DNA of 64,000 bases, from NCBI GenBank assembly GCA_036897445.1, contig JAYMTL010000005.1, positions 124,001-188,000 of the forward strand. The letters run 5' to 3'. The position numbers and the translations under genes were made by a program. Within the stretch, counting starts at the first letter, position 1; each line of letters starts with the position of its first letter. Below, one piece after another: positions 13,494 to 27,471 of this stretch. Under the pieces are notes generated by a model that saw nothing but the letters and a program-made list of their open reading frames with translations, did not search any database and was not told the origin of the DNA. The stretch comes from Pelargonium tetragonum (taxonomy: Eukaryota > Streptophyta > Magnoliopsida > Geraniales > Geraniaceae).

Positions 13494-13507
13494 GTGTGTA
13501 TACACAC
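13494..13507. other. 14-bp perfect palindrome (GT)n/(AC)n
   Basis: GTGTGTATACACAC is a perfect palindrome formed by a short GT run meeting an AC run. It could extrude as a small cruciform, but it has no neighbouring gene and no repeat partner. Confidence 0.6.
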
Positions 13508-16500
13508 GCTTATGAACGAGTGGTCTAGATTAATACCCAAGTCAGTAGAGTAGCTACTTAGAAAGTGCTCACAGGAAGGAGGTTCCTGGATATCCGCATT
13601 ATGTAATTCTAGATTTAGCTTGCTCTAGTAAATCCAGGGTAAGGCGCCAGTTGAAGCTAGCCACGAGTTCAATAAAATTAGAGACATTGTGCTCTAACTT
13701 GTGGGGTTTCAAACCTTATAGGGGAGTCTTAGTGTAGTGTATAAGCTGCCGGGTGGTTTATTAAAGAGATGACTCCTACACGGATTTTTGTAGATAAGTC
13801 ACAGATGCTTAAGTATTGTATAGAACTTTGGAACTTGGAAGCACCCAGGATAATCCCGAAGATATAGAAGTTGAGTAGATCGAGAATAGAAGAAAAAGCC
13901 CCTTTTTAAGTCAAAATCAGATATGGAATATAAGTTTCTTAAATGACTGAGGTACCTTTTGGTGATATAAGAGAGGTATACCTAAGATTAAAATTCCTTT
14001 TTACTACAGTATCTATCTTGCTTGTACAAGACATTCTTATTCTTTATTCAGGGACTTCCCGTATTGACTCAACAGCAAGCACTCTCGTATAAGACACGAC
14101 AAAAGAGGGCCCTGTTTTCTAGTTTATAATAGGAAATACCCACTCGAAAGAGATTTAAGAGAGTCCCGAAGTCTAGAGCTTTCTAGTAATTTGTAAGAAA
14201 TAACTTAGCTGAAACGAGAGCTGTACTCTTTATATAAGCCGGTCCTAAAAAAACTTCGCCTTGTAATACATGGATACCCAGTTAACATGAATAGTCAGAA
14301 GTATGAGAAAACCCCCGTGACTTATCAATCTAAGGCAGGGGCTCTCTTTCTACAGTACTTCTTTGTAAAAACTAAGCCAAGAGCAACTTTATAGGCTTTA
14401 TAGGTAAGTAAATCTTTATTATCCCTTTTATATAATATAGGATCGGATCCCGCCATTTCAACTTACATTCATCATAAAGGAGCTTAACTTATTCTCTATC
14501 CACCGGACCCCCAGAAAGAAAGAATTCCTATTTAGATTTTTTAGTAGTAGCTTAAGTCTTTATATATTTCAAGAAAAGGTTTAGATAAGTTAAGAGATTA
14601 AGGGGCTATAAATATTAAGAGGCTAAGAAATTACGTTCTGAGTAAAACCTTTGACATTTATAAGGGAATTTTGAGAATAGAGCAAATTTATAGCTAGACT
14701 TAGGATTTTTTAGTATTAAATATATCCAATAAAAAGCCAGTCCTACTTAAACTTTCTACTTAGGGACCCCCCTTTTTGGAAGAGTCCCGCGATAGGTTTC
14801 CGTTTTTATTAGGTATGTAATAAGCCCTTTGCTGCGGCATTTAAAAGAATACATTTCTTGAAAGTCCTGGGTAAAATCAGAAACTATAGTCTAATTATTA
14901 CGTAAGTGTTCTATTGACACCTCAAGGTTCAATTCTACTTCAAATTGAATTTAAAAAGAATCTCCCTCGGGTGTCTCTATATTATATAAATTATATAAGA
15001 AGTATAGGTTGCTTGGTTAGCTTATTACTAAGGTTCCCTCTCTCATGCATGTCCAACTATACGACTGCTGTTACTTTGAATTATTTTAGTACGGGATTTA
15101 CTTAACATTTAGCTAGTAGTGTTCTCGGCTATAATACTTTACACATTAATATTAAGAAAATTCTCTCCGGTATTTTCAGGTGCCTGTTCTGTCAGAAAGA
15201 GTCTCTCCTTTAAATTACTCTATTTACGAAGAGTAACTTTTTTAGACTTTTGAACTAAACTAATTACATTACCTTTAGTCGGGCACACAAGAAATGCCAA
15301 TCCCTTTATTACTTTATTATAATTAGTCTTAGTCGTACTGTTCCTCAAGAAATTTCTTACAAAACCAATTTTTGCCATATGTATGTCATTCGTTTTATAC
15401 CAGAAATTCTTAGTAGGTATTCCTTTACTAAAAGATATTACAAAAAAACAACGTAGTAAAAATACAGGAAAAAGGAACTTTTTCTACCCCATAGGGAAAT
15501 CCACCTATCCAAGTTCAAGAAAAGAAGAGGCCCATAATATATCCGTGTTAAGCAAGAATATCACGGTATTAAAAGAACTAAATCTAAAGTACTTCACTTC
15601 ATTTCTGTAACAAAAAAAGGAAACTCATAATATACTACCAATCAAACTAAAATACAATTTCAGGGCAATACCAAAAAGTCTTAGTTGATCTTTCCGTTCG
15701 TAAACTTTAGGGTTTGTTATTAAAAAGTTAAGGGATGCAACAATACCTAACCTATAAAAAGCTTCTTCCCGGTTATATCAGGAAAATGCACTTATGTTTT
15801 CATAACCCGGGTTAAAAAGTCTCCTTTGATCCTCCAGGACGCTGTTAGTTCTGAGCAGGTCTAAAGAAATAAAGCTAAAACGAATTCTTCAAGTAAATTA
15901 AGGAATATAAACAGAGGCTTCTAGAAATAAGATTAGAGATCCTGGGGTTTACATTTTACATTTATTAAAAGAAGAGTAACTCTTTAATTCGAATAAAAGT
16001 CTTGTTTCGCTAAAAGCACGCCAAGGGTTTACCTACCCGAGCTGGGGGCTTCCGGGCGGGATTCCTACATAAACTATAAACAAAAGCTTATATTGAAAAT
16101 TATTTATTACAAAAGACTGAGAGTTCAGCAATTTAGTGGGATAACACTAAAAAATATAGCCGTTGTTTTATTAAAAAAAGTATTCCGCTGACTTTTGATA
16201 TAGGCTCGGAATTTTGTTACGATATGGAATCCTTTGCGGGTCGTTTCCTTAAGAATTAGAATTTAAAGAGACAACACCTTTACGGAGATCCGGGGGTTTA
16301 CGTCTATAACGAGCATAAAATATTTACGAACTCAAGGGGAGTTCCTAATAGGTTGGATCGGACTTATGGCATTTACTGAAAAAGGGCTTCTGTTTAACCC
16401 CTTACAGGATTTTATATCTCAAATAACTTGGCCTAGAAGACTTTTTTCCATGCTTATACTCCGACCGAGAACTCTTAAAGTGTAAATATAAAGGCACGCT

Positions 16501-18843
16501 TGCGCAGCGGGACTCCTTAGGGTAAAGCGCTTTCTAAATAAAATTTCCGTTTTCTCTCCCCTTAGCAAAGACAGGGTTTTCAATTCCAAAGATTTAAGTC
16601 TTGCCTGGTGGTTGGTATATTTTTTTACCCCTGTATCCCACTAAATATTAGTTTACAAGGTTCTCATTATAGTAAGCTACTAAAAAAGAAATTTAAATAT
16701 GGGCACTCAAGGGATTTTATCCGCCGAATTCCTTGTAGACATTGCTGGAAGCTCTTAGTGCCATAGGCGTCTTTGACTTTCCTCCTTTTTGTAAACCCTA
16801 AAATCTTGTTAGGGAAAGAGGCCCCCTTACTATTACTAAACAAATTAGAATAGACTTTCCTTCTTATAAGCCTAAGCCGCTGAATCAGAAAGAAATTAAG
16901 TAATATCGATACACAGAACCCTGTTACTATCCCGAGCTGCGGACTTCCTTTAGTTAGTTTTCCTATTTTTATACTAGGTTTAGTCGGAATAAAAGAATGA
17001 GCCATACTTTTTATCTTTTTTATGGATTTAGGTGTAAAAGCAAGCCAAGGAAATCCGGAAGGAAAAGCCTCCGTTTTATAGTAATCCTATTTGCTTCGTC
17101 ATACGAGCCCCCCTCTAAATATACACAAATACGGATTAACAAAACAAAGGAGTAGTTATAAAAAAAAGGTAAACCTCATACTAGCTAGAGTCACTATCCT
17201 GAAATCAAGTGCAAAAGAACCCCCGTTTTTACTTTATTGCTTTTGTTATTTAAAGCAAGAGTTTACTTATTATATATAGTATAGACCGGATACCAACACT
17301 TAGTTATAACACGGTAAGAGCCCCCTTTCAGCTGAAAAAGGAAATAACACCCTATAAAGGCATACTTTATAGAATCTCAGGATTTCTGAGTATATCAGTA
17401 AAAAGGAGCTTTCCTTTTTGAGGAGGCAGGAAAACTCTTCGCGGAGGCTCCACATAAAACAAGGTTTAGAAATCCGTACCAAGTACATTAAACCTATTTC
17501 ACCCTTTACTAGCACTAGCGATTTCATTACATATCTATAGCATCCCTCAAAGTCCGGTAAATTCTAATTGTTCTATAATCCTGCGAATAGTGTTTCCCTT
17601 ATACAACAAAATGACCTAGTTGACTCTTCTTCTATACCAGATCCGCGCTTAACCCCTGTATTATACAGTAAAAGGCGCGTTTTGACTTTAAACTTGTCTC
17701 TTTGTTCTATATCTGATTTACTCATTCCTAAAAACTGCGGGTGGCTTTGTTCCTTTACTTTAGAGTCTTCTTTAGCTTTTCTAACTATTTCATAGAGTAT
17801 TAGCTTTTGCTAGCAACATATCGCATCAGGAAATTCCAGTTGTATTAATTTCATTCCAAGAAAATATTCTATTAAAGTTCAATATCTATGCTTTTTAGAC
17901 TCATTTGGGCTTCTTATTTAAGTACAATACCATTAGCAGACAGCGCATTCGGTTTGACTTTTGTTTCAAGTATAAGAAGAAAATTAGAACTTATTTTCTA
18001 ACGCAGGCACGCTAGGGAACTCCCTTTTTAAAATTCTGTATATAATCGAGGAACCTCAAAAAATTCCCATAGAGTATGCCATTTCCAGACCCAGATAAGG
18101 GGTTCTAGGTACTCATCTTACGAAAACTCCGCAAACAAACTTGGTTAGGTATAACCAAAAGAAAGAAAAGTCTTCTGTAGCCTAATAAGAAGTAAAGCTT
18201 TAACACCGCGCACTCGCGCAAGGTATTCTTGATCTAGCAACTTTTTTGTAAATAAAAAAGGTAATAAATAGGGCAAGCCCGGCTAGGAAGAACTTATTCG
18301 TTAAGACGGTAAGAAAAAGATTAAAAGTTAGTTATACATGAGTAAAGCTTCAGGGGCAGCATCCTGATAAAAGGCCTTTAAAAAGCCAATAAAGTGACAT
18401 ACTCACTACTCTAAGGTACTATAACTTTAGTTATAGTTAATTCAAAGTGTTCCTGTGTATTCTATATTAAGTATAAAACCGCCCGCGCTAGAGTCCTAAA
18501 GCTTCCTTTTTCTTCTCTGAGTAGTCTTTTTGTTATAACTCTTAATTATAGTATAAATGAGTAGGCTCGCCGCTGCCTGGATAGAAAACCGAGTTTACAT
18601 AATTCAACAGGAAAAAGTTTTGCTCGATAAAAAGAGCTAAATTTGAAATTTAAAGTAAGAGCGTGTGCTTGTGTGTCTATTGACAATCTCCTAGTCGCGC
18701 CGTATTACCTAATAAAGGGTAAAGATTTCCCCTAAGGATTTTCTAGGGTTTTTACTAAAAAGAATATCTTATAATAGAAGTACTTATATACGTTTTCCAG
18801 ACTCCGTGAGGTTAAACCCCTATTTATGTTTACCGTTTTCTAT

Positions 18844-18861
18844 ATTTCTATAAATAGAAAT
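18844..18861. other. 8-bp perfect hairpin, two-base loop
   Basis: ATTTCTAT at 18844-18851 pairs with ATAGAAAT at 18854-18861 around AA. It is short and AT-rich, and within the number expected by chance. It is recorded for completeness. Confidence 0.4.
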
Positions 18862-21800
18862 GCGTTGGTTTTTAGGGTACCTAGTACGCATTCCTACCTA
18901 TAAACTTCAATTCAGGGTCTTTTTAAGGTTAAGGTAAGTGAAGCATTAAGATTTAGACTTCATAAAATTTTGCATCCTTTTCGGGTTCTTGTTAAAAGGA
19001 ATCTTACTTTTTTGACTACTTTTCTAGATTTTTTTTGAAATGTCCTACCCATAACAAAGAATTCTTAAGTTAAATAACCAGATTTACCCTACTAACACGA
19101 GCAGAATAAAAAAGCTACAATTGCTAATATCAAAAGTTTGAATTGTAAGCAATTCTTGTCAATATCTTGTTATATCCTATTTTGTGTTAACCCGTCTATA
19201 ATTTTAATAAAAAGTAAGGGTAAGCTACTAAAAGTTGTTTATAAAAGAGTTTCCTAGTGAAATTCTGTGTACTCTATATCTTATAAGGAAAAAGCGGGGG
19301 GTTCCTAATAAAAATCTACAAGGGGCCAATACTAGACTCATAAACAGGAATTCCTGCTATGTTCTGTGTCTTACAAGCAAAAGTAGTGTAAAAGCATGCC
19401 CTGATAACCTAAACTCTAAAAAAATTATTTCAGAATCTCAAAGCAGTGGCTGAGTATTTCTAACACGGGATCGAGTCAATTAAGAAAATTCTTTTCAATA
19501 TCTTGTAAAATATATCCTCGGTATTTATATCTCATTTTTTTCTCGGGGGAGTCTTAGATTAGAAGTTCCCAATCAGCTAGATTTTTTTTTATTTACTGTC
19601 TTTATGCCCCGGCTTTTCCCTTTAGTTTTAAGATTGCTTACTCGTATTAGTTTAGTGAGCCTTTTGTTTCTACAGATTAAAGTTTTAACTTAGTTTTTAA
19701 GGCATTCCGTGAAGTTACAACTTTTACCGGAACTCTATGACTAAAGGGGAGTTAGAGAATATTACTAGAGAAAGAAAAAGTTTTGTTTAAGTGTCAGCCT
19801 ACTTATATTATAAAAAGCAACTAAGAATCTCGTCCCGGTTGTTGGTGTTTTGTAATATCCGGTATAAGCAGTATACCTATTTTAAGGGGTCTGAATTAAG
19901 AGAAATATTAAAGTTCTATTATTACTAAAGCTTGCTTAAAAATAGAGTCCTTTTTGGGGAAGGTTTACTTTATTTTAAGAAAAACCCTCTTTTTATTATT
20001 GAAACTCGGAGAGAGTCTAAAAGTAAAAGACTTTCGCGGTTTTTTACAAAGTAGTTCGAAATAAGTTCTTAAGATCTAACAAGTGGGATGCTTTGTGGGC
20101 TTTTGTATATTTTAGTAATAAATATTTCCTTCTTTTACTTGAACCTGGGATTCTCTATTTAAATGGTTAGGGGCTTCTTCAAGAAGCGGGGAACTCCTCT
20201 TTGAAATATAATTACAGAGATACTTATACTTGTATACAGTCTGTCAAATTGCTGGGTGTCGAGAATACTCGCGGTTCCTGGCTTCAAGGGTTCCACTTTC
20301 AGATAAAAAGCCCTTTTCTTTTTGTAACTAAGGTTTTTAGTATTCTTACTAAGAATCTTTCTAATTCACCTAACATTAAAAAGCAAGATAAATTATAGTA
20401 AGGGAGTAAGGCTACTCTAACAACGTCTATTGCTAGAATATAAGGGCTCCTCAAGGATTAGGGGTTTTCTTCTCTTTTATAAATAAGTTTCCTCACTAGC
20501 TAGTTACAGGTGCGGATTGTAATTAATTTCTTAAGGGAAGCTGTGCTCCGTTAAAAAGTTTAAGACTCCTACTTTTTGGTAGACTTTCAAGTGAGTTTCT
20601 CTCAAGGAATCCTGTAGGATTTTGCAATGTTAGGTTAAGGGATTCCCTCTATAAGTATATTACGAATTTAGTAAGTATTATAAGAGTTCGCGGTGCAAAA
20701 GATCAAATCTTGTTTTTATCCTCGTTAGGTACATGAAGTTGGAGTGCTTTTACTTGTTTTAGATCGGAATAGCAAGATGAATTCTTTTGATGAACGGGCG
20801 ATAGACAAGCACTAATAAAGAAGGGAGTTACTGCCAAAAGCTACGACTAAGCATATGGGGTACTTCATTTGTTGAGGGAGCCCTTTCTAGGTATTACTTT
20901 TAGAGTTCAAAAAGGGACAAGATTTTAGAGGAAAACTTTTTTTACTTTAATTCAATTCCGTTAATTTTGGTTTAAGAGTCCTGAGGCACACTCTAAAACT
21001 GCCTAGAAATATTTGAGATTTAATAGACGAATAGAAAGAATTTCTCTAAAAGATAATTTAACGAGATCTAAAAAAGTATAGTCTTTCCTAGCTTTTTACC
21101 CTCAGGAGTACCCGTTTTCGGAATTAAGACTAAAAATTGAATTAAATATACTGTGGCTTGATTAGAAACTCTAGGAGCAAGTTTAAAGCTTTGCAGACTT
21201 GAAAAATCTTAATTTGTTACGTTAGAGATAAACCCGACTTACTATAACCTGTACTTGTTTTTATTAATTAAGGACTCCCCCCCTTTTTTTAATTTTATAA
21301 GATTTGTAAGCCCTTCAAGTTCCTAAAGACAGAGCGAGCCTCTTCAGCTTTCTTATAGAAAATGGCTTTTGTTTTGTGAATCTACAAAGGAAAGTTTATT
21401 AACAGCTCAGGGCTCTTTTTTTGGAAGATATTTCAACTAGATAAAGACTTTTCCAAGATCGCTTATCTTTCTTTAATATACCCCAATTTCATTAAAGTTT
21501 CTCCTCCCGGGGCACTTTATAAATTTTGATTACAAAGTAACACGGCTATTAAGCTAAAGGAAAAGTTTTGTACAAGGCCTGTAAGTATCTAAGGCACCCC
21601 TATGGCTAGAATCTAAAAATCACTAAACCTTTAAGTACAAACAAAAAACTTGGCATCATCCAGAAGTCTACCGGATTTCTTGTAAGAGCGATAAGTACTA
21701 TATTAAGGGAGTCTGTCATTTTTATTAGGATATGTAGGAGTTAGCTAATGAGAAGGCGTTAAAATGACCTCAAAATTCGGATAAGCTAGGTTTCTTTAGT

Positions 21801-23699
21801 AAATAAGGAAGGTTCCCCTATTTTTTACCTAATAGAAAGTGCTGTAGTTATTTCAACAAAGAATAATAACGAATTAAGTCTTCATAGTAAGTTTACCGGC
21901 CTAAACTTCAAGTAATGCTATAAAGTAAGTACACCTTGTACTATATATACAGGGGCTAGCCGAAGCAAAATCCAGCGGGGGGTCTCTAAGTCAGTAGATA
22001 GCGAGCTTCTAATTAATAGAATTTTAGACTGTGGTCTTTGCTTTTCCAAGTGCTGGCAATAAAAATGAATTTTAGTAGTAGTGTCCTGAAAGAGACTAGC
22101 TTACCGGAGGACTTGTTAAAACTTTGCAGCAAAAATCTTCCGCTTGAGTAGTGCCTCTAAAAGAAGGGATCTCAAAACTGCCTAGTTTAAACTTTTTAGA
22201 TTAGATTTATTAACAGGGTTGAACCTATGTGTCCGATTTGATTCAAAACTGTACTGTAATAAAGAATTCTAGAGTCCTTAGTCATTGGTAGCTAAAATGC
22301 TAAATGTTTTTACTAGGCTCCAGCAAGAGATGTGGAAGAAAGTACTTGACTTCATAATAAATTAAGGGTGCCCTATATATTCTATATTCTATTTAATGAA
22401 TTATAAGTTATAAATTTCTTGTACAAGAACCCCGAAAATTCCACTACAAAACTTGCTATGAACAATATTCGAACCTGCGACCAGAGTCTCGTTTAGGATG
22501 TATTTTACCTAAGTTTAAACAGGATTCTATTTAGTAAGCCAAAAAGATTCTAACACACAGTATCAGGTTCTTTGGTATTATCCTGCACTAACAAAAAGAA
22601 AATGCAGTTGCAAGAGAACTCTTTATAAATGAAAGAAAGGGGTTATCCTAGTCATTACAAGTACTAGCAGGATTACACTATAATAAAGACTAAAAAGGCA
22701 GTAAAAATATGTTACGAATCCAATAGAAAAGCTATAGCTCTCTATTCTATTTATCAGAGAAAGAGATCCCTACTTTATCGTTACCGAAAGCTTGATTTTG
22801 AAGAGTTAGTTTTTTGCGTTGTTTTGATAAACCCAGGCTCAGGGCAAGACACTCGATTAGAATTTCTAAAATAACAGTGGAATAAGCGATTTCCAGTACT
22901 AGAAATTCAATATCTTAGTACTTAACAAGGTTGAAGAATAAGTACTAAAAACTTCTTGGAGAGTTAGTCTTACGAGGAATCCTTTGGGGCAAGTACCATA
23001 TTCCTAACAAGGTTCTCTATTACTTATATAAAAAATCTAAAGGAAAGAGCTTGACTTCGTGTGCAGGTGATATATAGGAGTAGGGGAGCTTGGAACTTAA
23101 GGGATGGAAAGAAAAGATAATCTTCCATAATTTATAGAGTAGAGAGAAGCTAAGAAGGACATAACAAGAAGAAGATGAGAAGGAATCCTAGCAAAAGCGT
23201 TGTCAAGTCACTTCTCTATCAACTCAGGGTAAAGGTAGCCATCCTTATATCCGATGTTTCAGGAAATAGACTATAAACAAAATAGAAACAAGAGAGCTAA
23301 GGTTTCTTCATTAGTGAGAGCTTTTCTAAAGTGAGCCATAATTTGATCTTTCTAACCTTTTTTTATAATTGTGTAAAGAAAGTTCTATGCCGTTGAAAGG
23401 AACTCTTATATAAAAGTAAGTAGATAGAATTAGTTCCATTAGAAAACTTCAAAAAATAGGCAATTCTCAAGTATGTATTGTATATAGCGACTCCCTTTTA
23501 CAAATTTACTTGAAGTCTAACTTAGAACCCTGTTCAATTTACCGGGGTCTTTAGAGGTCCGTTTCTGTATAGTATTGCGAAACCCTAAAGAAAGAGTAGC
23601 TAGTTAGGGCTAATTTGTTAATTTGGATATTACTAGGGTGCATGGTTGAGGGAATTTTCATTGTTTGATTCTTTACTTAAAATGTTTATCTGCTAAATG

Positions 23700-24460
23700 A
23701 GAAAGTTGCTTTTGTATTCATATGTTTTCAGGTAGTAAAAAAGAAGATACTGTAAGCGTATAGCTCTTGTCTTCTTCCTACTGCGAGTCTTCTTATTACG
23801 GCTTCTACTCATATAGCTTCTCCCTTTGCTACCTCTCTTCTTGCTATAGTGCTTGCCCCTATTTCTTCTGCTCCTTCTGCTAAGTCAATTAGGAAGTCTA
23901 GGTCAAACAAAGCAATAAGTCAAACAAGTAAGTCAAGAACAAGGTCTAGTGCTGGTGTGTGTACCTGTGCATGCATACTAACTCTAACAAGTAATACTAC
24001 GCATTACCTCGCTAACACTTCAGTCGAGAGTAGAGATACTCTCACAATCTCTCCAAGTAAACTTCCCTCTCTAACGATAAGCCCATAGCACACTGAGGAA
24101 TATAGCTCAACTAGAACTGTCTATTACAATCCTTTAAACTGCCTATACAAAGTAAACAAACAGACCCGTGTCCATATACTATCCAACACTCCCCCTATAG
24201 AAAATTAACTAACTAAACTAATAAGAAATTACTAATACAATAACAACAATAAGACAGGTAAGGCAGTTATAACCCACAATCTTAGTATTATAGCTCTTAT
24301 GCCCCCTCTCGCTCCTTCTACTAAAAGAGAGGTATAGCTGTGAAGGTACAGATAGCTCATAAAGCAGCTCCTAAAACAAACTAAGAAGTAATTATATAGA
24401 AAGAAAAAGAAAGCAAGAAAAGCTAGCGGGGGCATTTTCATGAGTGATAGCTTTTTCTAA
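23700..24460 (+). repeat. Degenerate dispersed-family fragment R5 (plus)
   Basis: The plus strand from about 23790 to 23960 reads as an Ala/Ser/Pro-rich stretch passing into Ser/Lys/Arg-rich sequence (LAPISSAPSAKSIRKSR near 23852). This is the same theme as in R3 and R2. About 24110-24240 is C/A-rich and Asn/Gln-like. A basic stretch with AHKAAPKT lies near 24340-24400. The region keeps more CpA and TpG than its surroundings (11 and 8 in 23881-24000), so it is less depleted or younger. It is broken, with ends not defined. Confidence 0.45.
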
Positions 24461-25180
24461 AGTGAGTCATAATTCATTTTCTTTGTAAAAAGGGATAGAA
24501 GGAAAAAAGTCGTACATAAAAGTAGCTAAAAGCTTGTTATAGCGCACGGGCATAGAATCGGTTTTTGTAATATGGGGTCAATCTTGCCATTCTTTCTAAC
24601 TAAAGGGACTTGAATATTCAAGGTATATCGCGTAATAAAAGGGTCTGGAAGGTAACTCGGTCTTTTTTAAGGATTAAAGACTACACCTTGTTAAGTCAAT
24701 TTCCTTATCCCCCGAGATTTAGATTCTAGGTTTTTTTATACAATATGTCCATGTCCGAACCTTTTTAATTTAACACGCGGGAAACTGACTGATAAGACTC
24801 TAAAGCAATTTTTAAGACGCTTTTTGCTAGGATAACTCGATTATAACCTACAAACGTATCCTAAATTTACTAATGATATAACTTTTCATTGCAATAAGCT
24901 CAAAGGGGTACCTACCAAAAGCCCCTATAACTTAACTAATAACTAAAGACTCTCTTGTTTATCTAGGAGCCCCCCTCTTTCTATCCCCGTATCCCCGACC
25001 TTTACTTGAAACCCCAAAGCTCCTTTATAACTAAGTACTCCCTCTCTTGTAAAAGAACCCCAATTCGGTATTTCCCTACGATTTTCTTACTCTGCTCTGG
25101 GCTCCAAATGCTGCCTTACTGAACTACTTGTTACTAATAAGACCTTTTTTGTTATTCATACCTTTAACCTTCTTAGGAGT
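24461..25180. other. AT-rich spacer between R5 and R6
   Basis: Background texture with many G-run/C-run pairs. No repeat partner and no coding-like stretch were recognised. Confidence 0.5.
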
Positions 25181-25490
25181 TCTAACTTTTGGGTATTCAT
25201 ATTGTTGTTACGCTTGCAGTTACTGTATTCCTGTAGCTGGGAGTTATAGTCTTCCTATAGTTTATTAGTATTAGATATAGATAGTCTTACTTACTTTTTA
25301 AGGTGCACTCCTCTTGCCCCCTTGTTCTTATCATATAAAGAGGTTAGGGCCTCAATAGTACATGGATACTTTAAAGGCATAGGCACAACTACTTCATACC
25401 CTTTACTTACTTTGTATTTGTACTACTCTTCTTAGCTCCCTGGCTGCTATACTATGGGCTCGAGCTCCCCTTACTCTTTTTCTTAATAAA
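25181..25490 (-). repeat. Degenerate dispersed-family fragment R6 (minus)
   Basis: The 18-mer at 25244-25261 is the exact reverse complement of 28158-28175 in R8 (ACTATAGGAAGACTATAA on the coding-like strand), and weaker similarity continues on both sides. Reading the minus strand away from it gives Asn/Tyr/Gln-rich protein (QLQEYSNCKRNNN), like the stretch before the Lys-rich part of R8. This is good evidence that R6 and R8 are copies of one sequence in opposite orientation. It is truncated and broken. Confidence 0.55.
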
Positions 25491-27189
25491 AAAAGGAACC
25501 CTTTTTACTTGACAAAAGAGGGGGTGTAGGGTAAAGTCCACGGGTCTTCCTTATCCAGTATAAGTAAGTATTGTAATTTATACAAAAAGGGTTATTACTT
25601 GGGTTGCTTGGACACGTATGGATTGCTGTTTTTGAGAGTCCACGTTTGGGCACAAGGCATTAGTTAAAACTGGGAACGAGTTCTTTTTAATGTACTCTGA
25701 ATTTACAGGATTTCTCTCGGATGCTCCTGTAGATACTGGGCCCTTTCTTTATACATTAAGTTCGCTCGAAATTTTATTTTAATAGGTCCATAGTCCAGAA
25801 ATTCTTTAAAAGGGAGCCTCCTTCTTGTGTAAAAGTGTGTAACTAAAAAATTTCTTTTGGCCCTGTCTAAATACATCTAGCTTCAATTTTTATGTATAAT
25901 TACCCCTAATTTATCTCAGAATAGGTAATAAACAAAAGTGAGGAGTTACTAGCTTCCTTAATTGATCTATAATTTAGGTTTCGGATAAATGTAGAACTAG
26001 GATTAGTTGGTTTTTTCTACTGGCGGTAAGTATCTTCTAAAGCTCTTTTGTTAAAAACTAATTTGGTTTTTGAATTCCTGCCATTTCTATTTGCAAGGGG
26101 TACCCCTTATCATGTGAATATTTCTTAGTCTAGGGTCGTTCTATTTTTATTAAGCTAAGACTTAGTAAACACTCGGGTGTTTTATGTTTTAAAGTAACAC
26201 TCTTATCTAGAATATAAGGTTGAGCTGCCGGGGTTAAGACTATGCGCTCGGGATCATAAATGAGTATAAAATGCCTCCTAATTTAATATATTATAACTTA
26301 AGTCTTTGTATAGTAGTGAAACAAGGGTTTCTAATTTTAACTAACTCATTTGATTTGTAAGTTAAAAATGCGGTACCTATCGCTCTTTGTTTTTATTCTG
26401 TAGGTCCTAGTTAGGCTTCTTAAGGGGTGATAAATCATTAGTAAACCTTAAAAAAGTTACCCATTAAAAGGTAACCCACTCACTACTTAATACTGGTATC
26501 AAGTTTTCCTTAAAGGCTTTTATGTACGTATATTATCCAGATAACGAATTAACTGCCAAATGTTGTTAGCTAGACTCTACTTTAGTTATTATAAAAAACC
26601 GAGGGTTTCTCCAGGAGTCCTATACTATACTAGGGTTGAATACATTAAAGATTTTATATTCAAATTTATAACAATAACCCCTGTTAAAAGGTTTCATAGA
26701 TTAAGGAATCTTCAGTTTTGATACAAAAAGCATACCCGTTGTAGTGTAAATATCAAGTAATCACGGCCAATCCAGGGGAAGCTGCAATGTTTAGGATAAC
26801 AAAGATAGTTTTTTAAGAATAGAATTCCTTATATAGTGTATCACATAGTAGTTTATCTTTATAAAGTTACAGAGGGATATAAAGAGGAGAATTCAAAATA
26901 AAAGTCTTAAAAAAAGCTTTATTATCCACTATGTATTTATCCCTATCCGCAGGTGATTGAGTTATTAGCAGAGCCCCTACCCCGTTATATTAAACTCCCA
27001 TCATAGAGGGGCCTGGTTAAGAGATATGGATCTTTATTTTCTATTATATACTAAATTTCGCCGGTTCCTTTATATTTAACTTGAACTTAACCTAAGTTAT
27101 GGACTTTTTCCGAGAAGAAGGGTTTTCCTTTAAATAAACTAGATTCTTAGGAAATAACAAGCGCTTACATTCTACCAAAGGGGATTCTT
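25491..27189. other. Gene-free AT-rich stretch
   Basis: No recognisable coding, RNA or repeat content beyond background words. G-run/C-run pairs are frequent. Confidence 0.6.
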
Positions 27190-27471
27190 CCACATTTCTC
27201 TTCTTAACAACCTTCAACCTATCTTTAGTGCTCTAACTATCTTAGCTATACTCCTCCCACGGGCTAGGCCTGTACTCTGCATCTGTATCTTACTAAATAG
27301 CTATACCTAACTTGATACCTGCACTACCTGTCTTACTTTTATGGGTTCTATCTTTTTTTACTATCTTTCTTAGTGGCACTCTTCTTATTAGGAGTTTTAG
27401 CCAGTACATTCTCTATGATAGTAAGTCGTTGAGTGTATAAGGTATTCCTGCACTAACTAAAACTAAAAAAC
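27190..27471 (-). repeat. Degenerate dispersed-family fragment R7 (minus)
   Basis: The minus strand reads in pieces as Lys/Thr/Ala-rich protein (AKTPNKKSATKKDSKK, roughly 27410-27360), then as an acidic Asp/Glu/Tyr/Pro stretch near 27300-27250. That is the basic-then-acidic order seen in R1 and R8. It abuts R8, which runs the other way, so the two lie head to head at about 27472. It is broken; membership rests on composition and order, not on a long shared word. Confidence 0.4.

Larger units (their letters stand above)
12481..23699. other. 11-kb gene-free AT-rich stretch
   Basis: No coding-like segment, RNA gene or long repeat was recognised. The longest frame in the window (112 codons, minus strand, 16667-17005) lies here, but it matches no family I know and has the length chance predicts. 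A 120-base sample at 16201-16320 gives TpA 11 against ApT 8, and CpA+TpG 6 against ApC+GpT 12, with CpG 8. These are RIP-like values. Short inverted repeats at 13494-13507 and 18844-18861 are listed separately. Confidence 0.65.

Noticed and set aside
16667-17005. Longest open frame, 112 codons on the minus strand, with one hydrophobic stretch
   Set aside because: Its length is what chance predicts for 64 kb at this composition, the product resembles no family I know, and it sits in background-texture DNA with no gene neighbours.
22460-22500. Minus-strand B-box-like sequence GGTCGCAGGTTCGAAT
   Set aside because: No D-arm or A box lies at the right distance. An isolated B box is expected by chance at this density.
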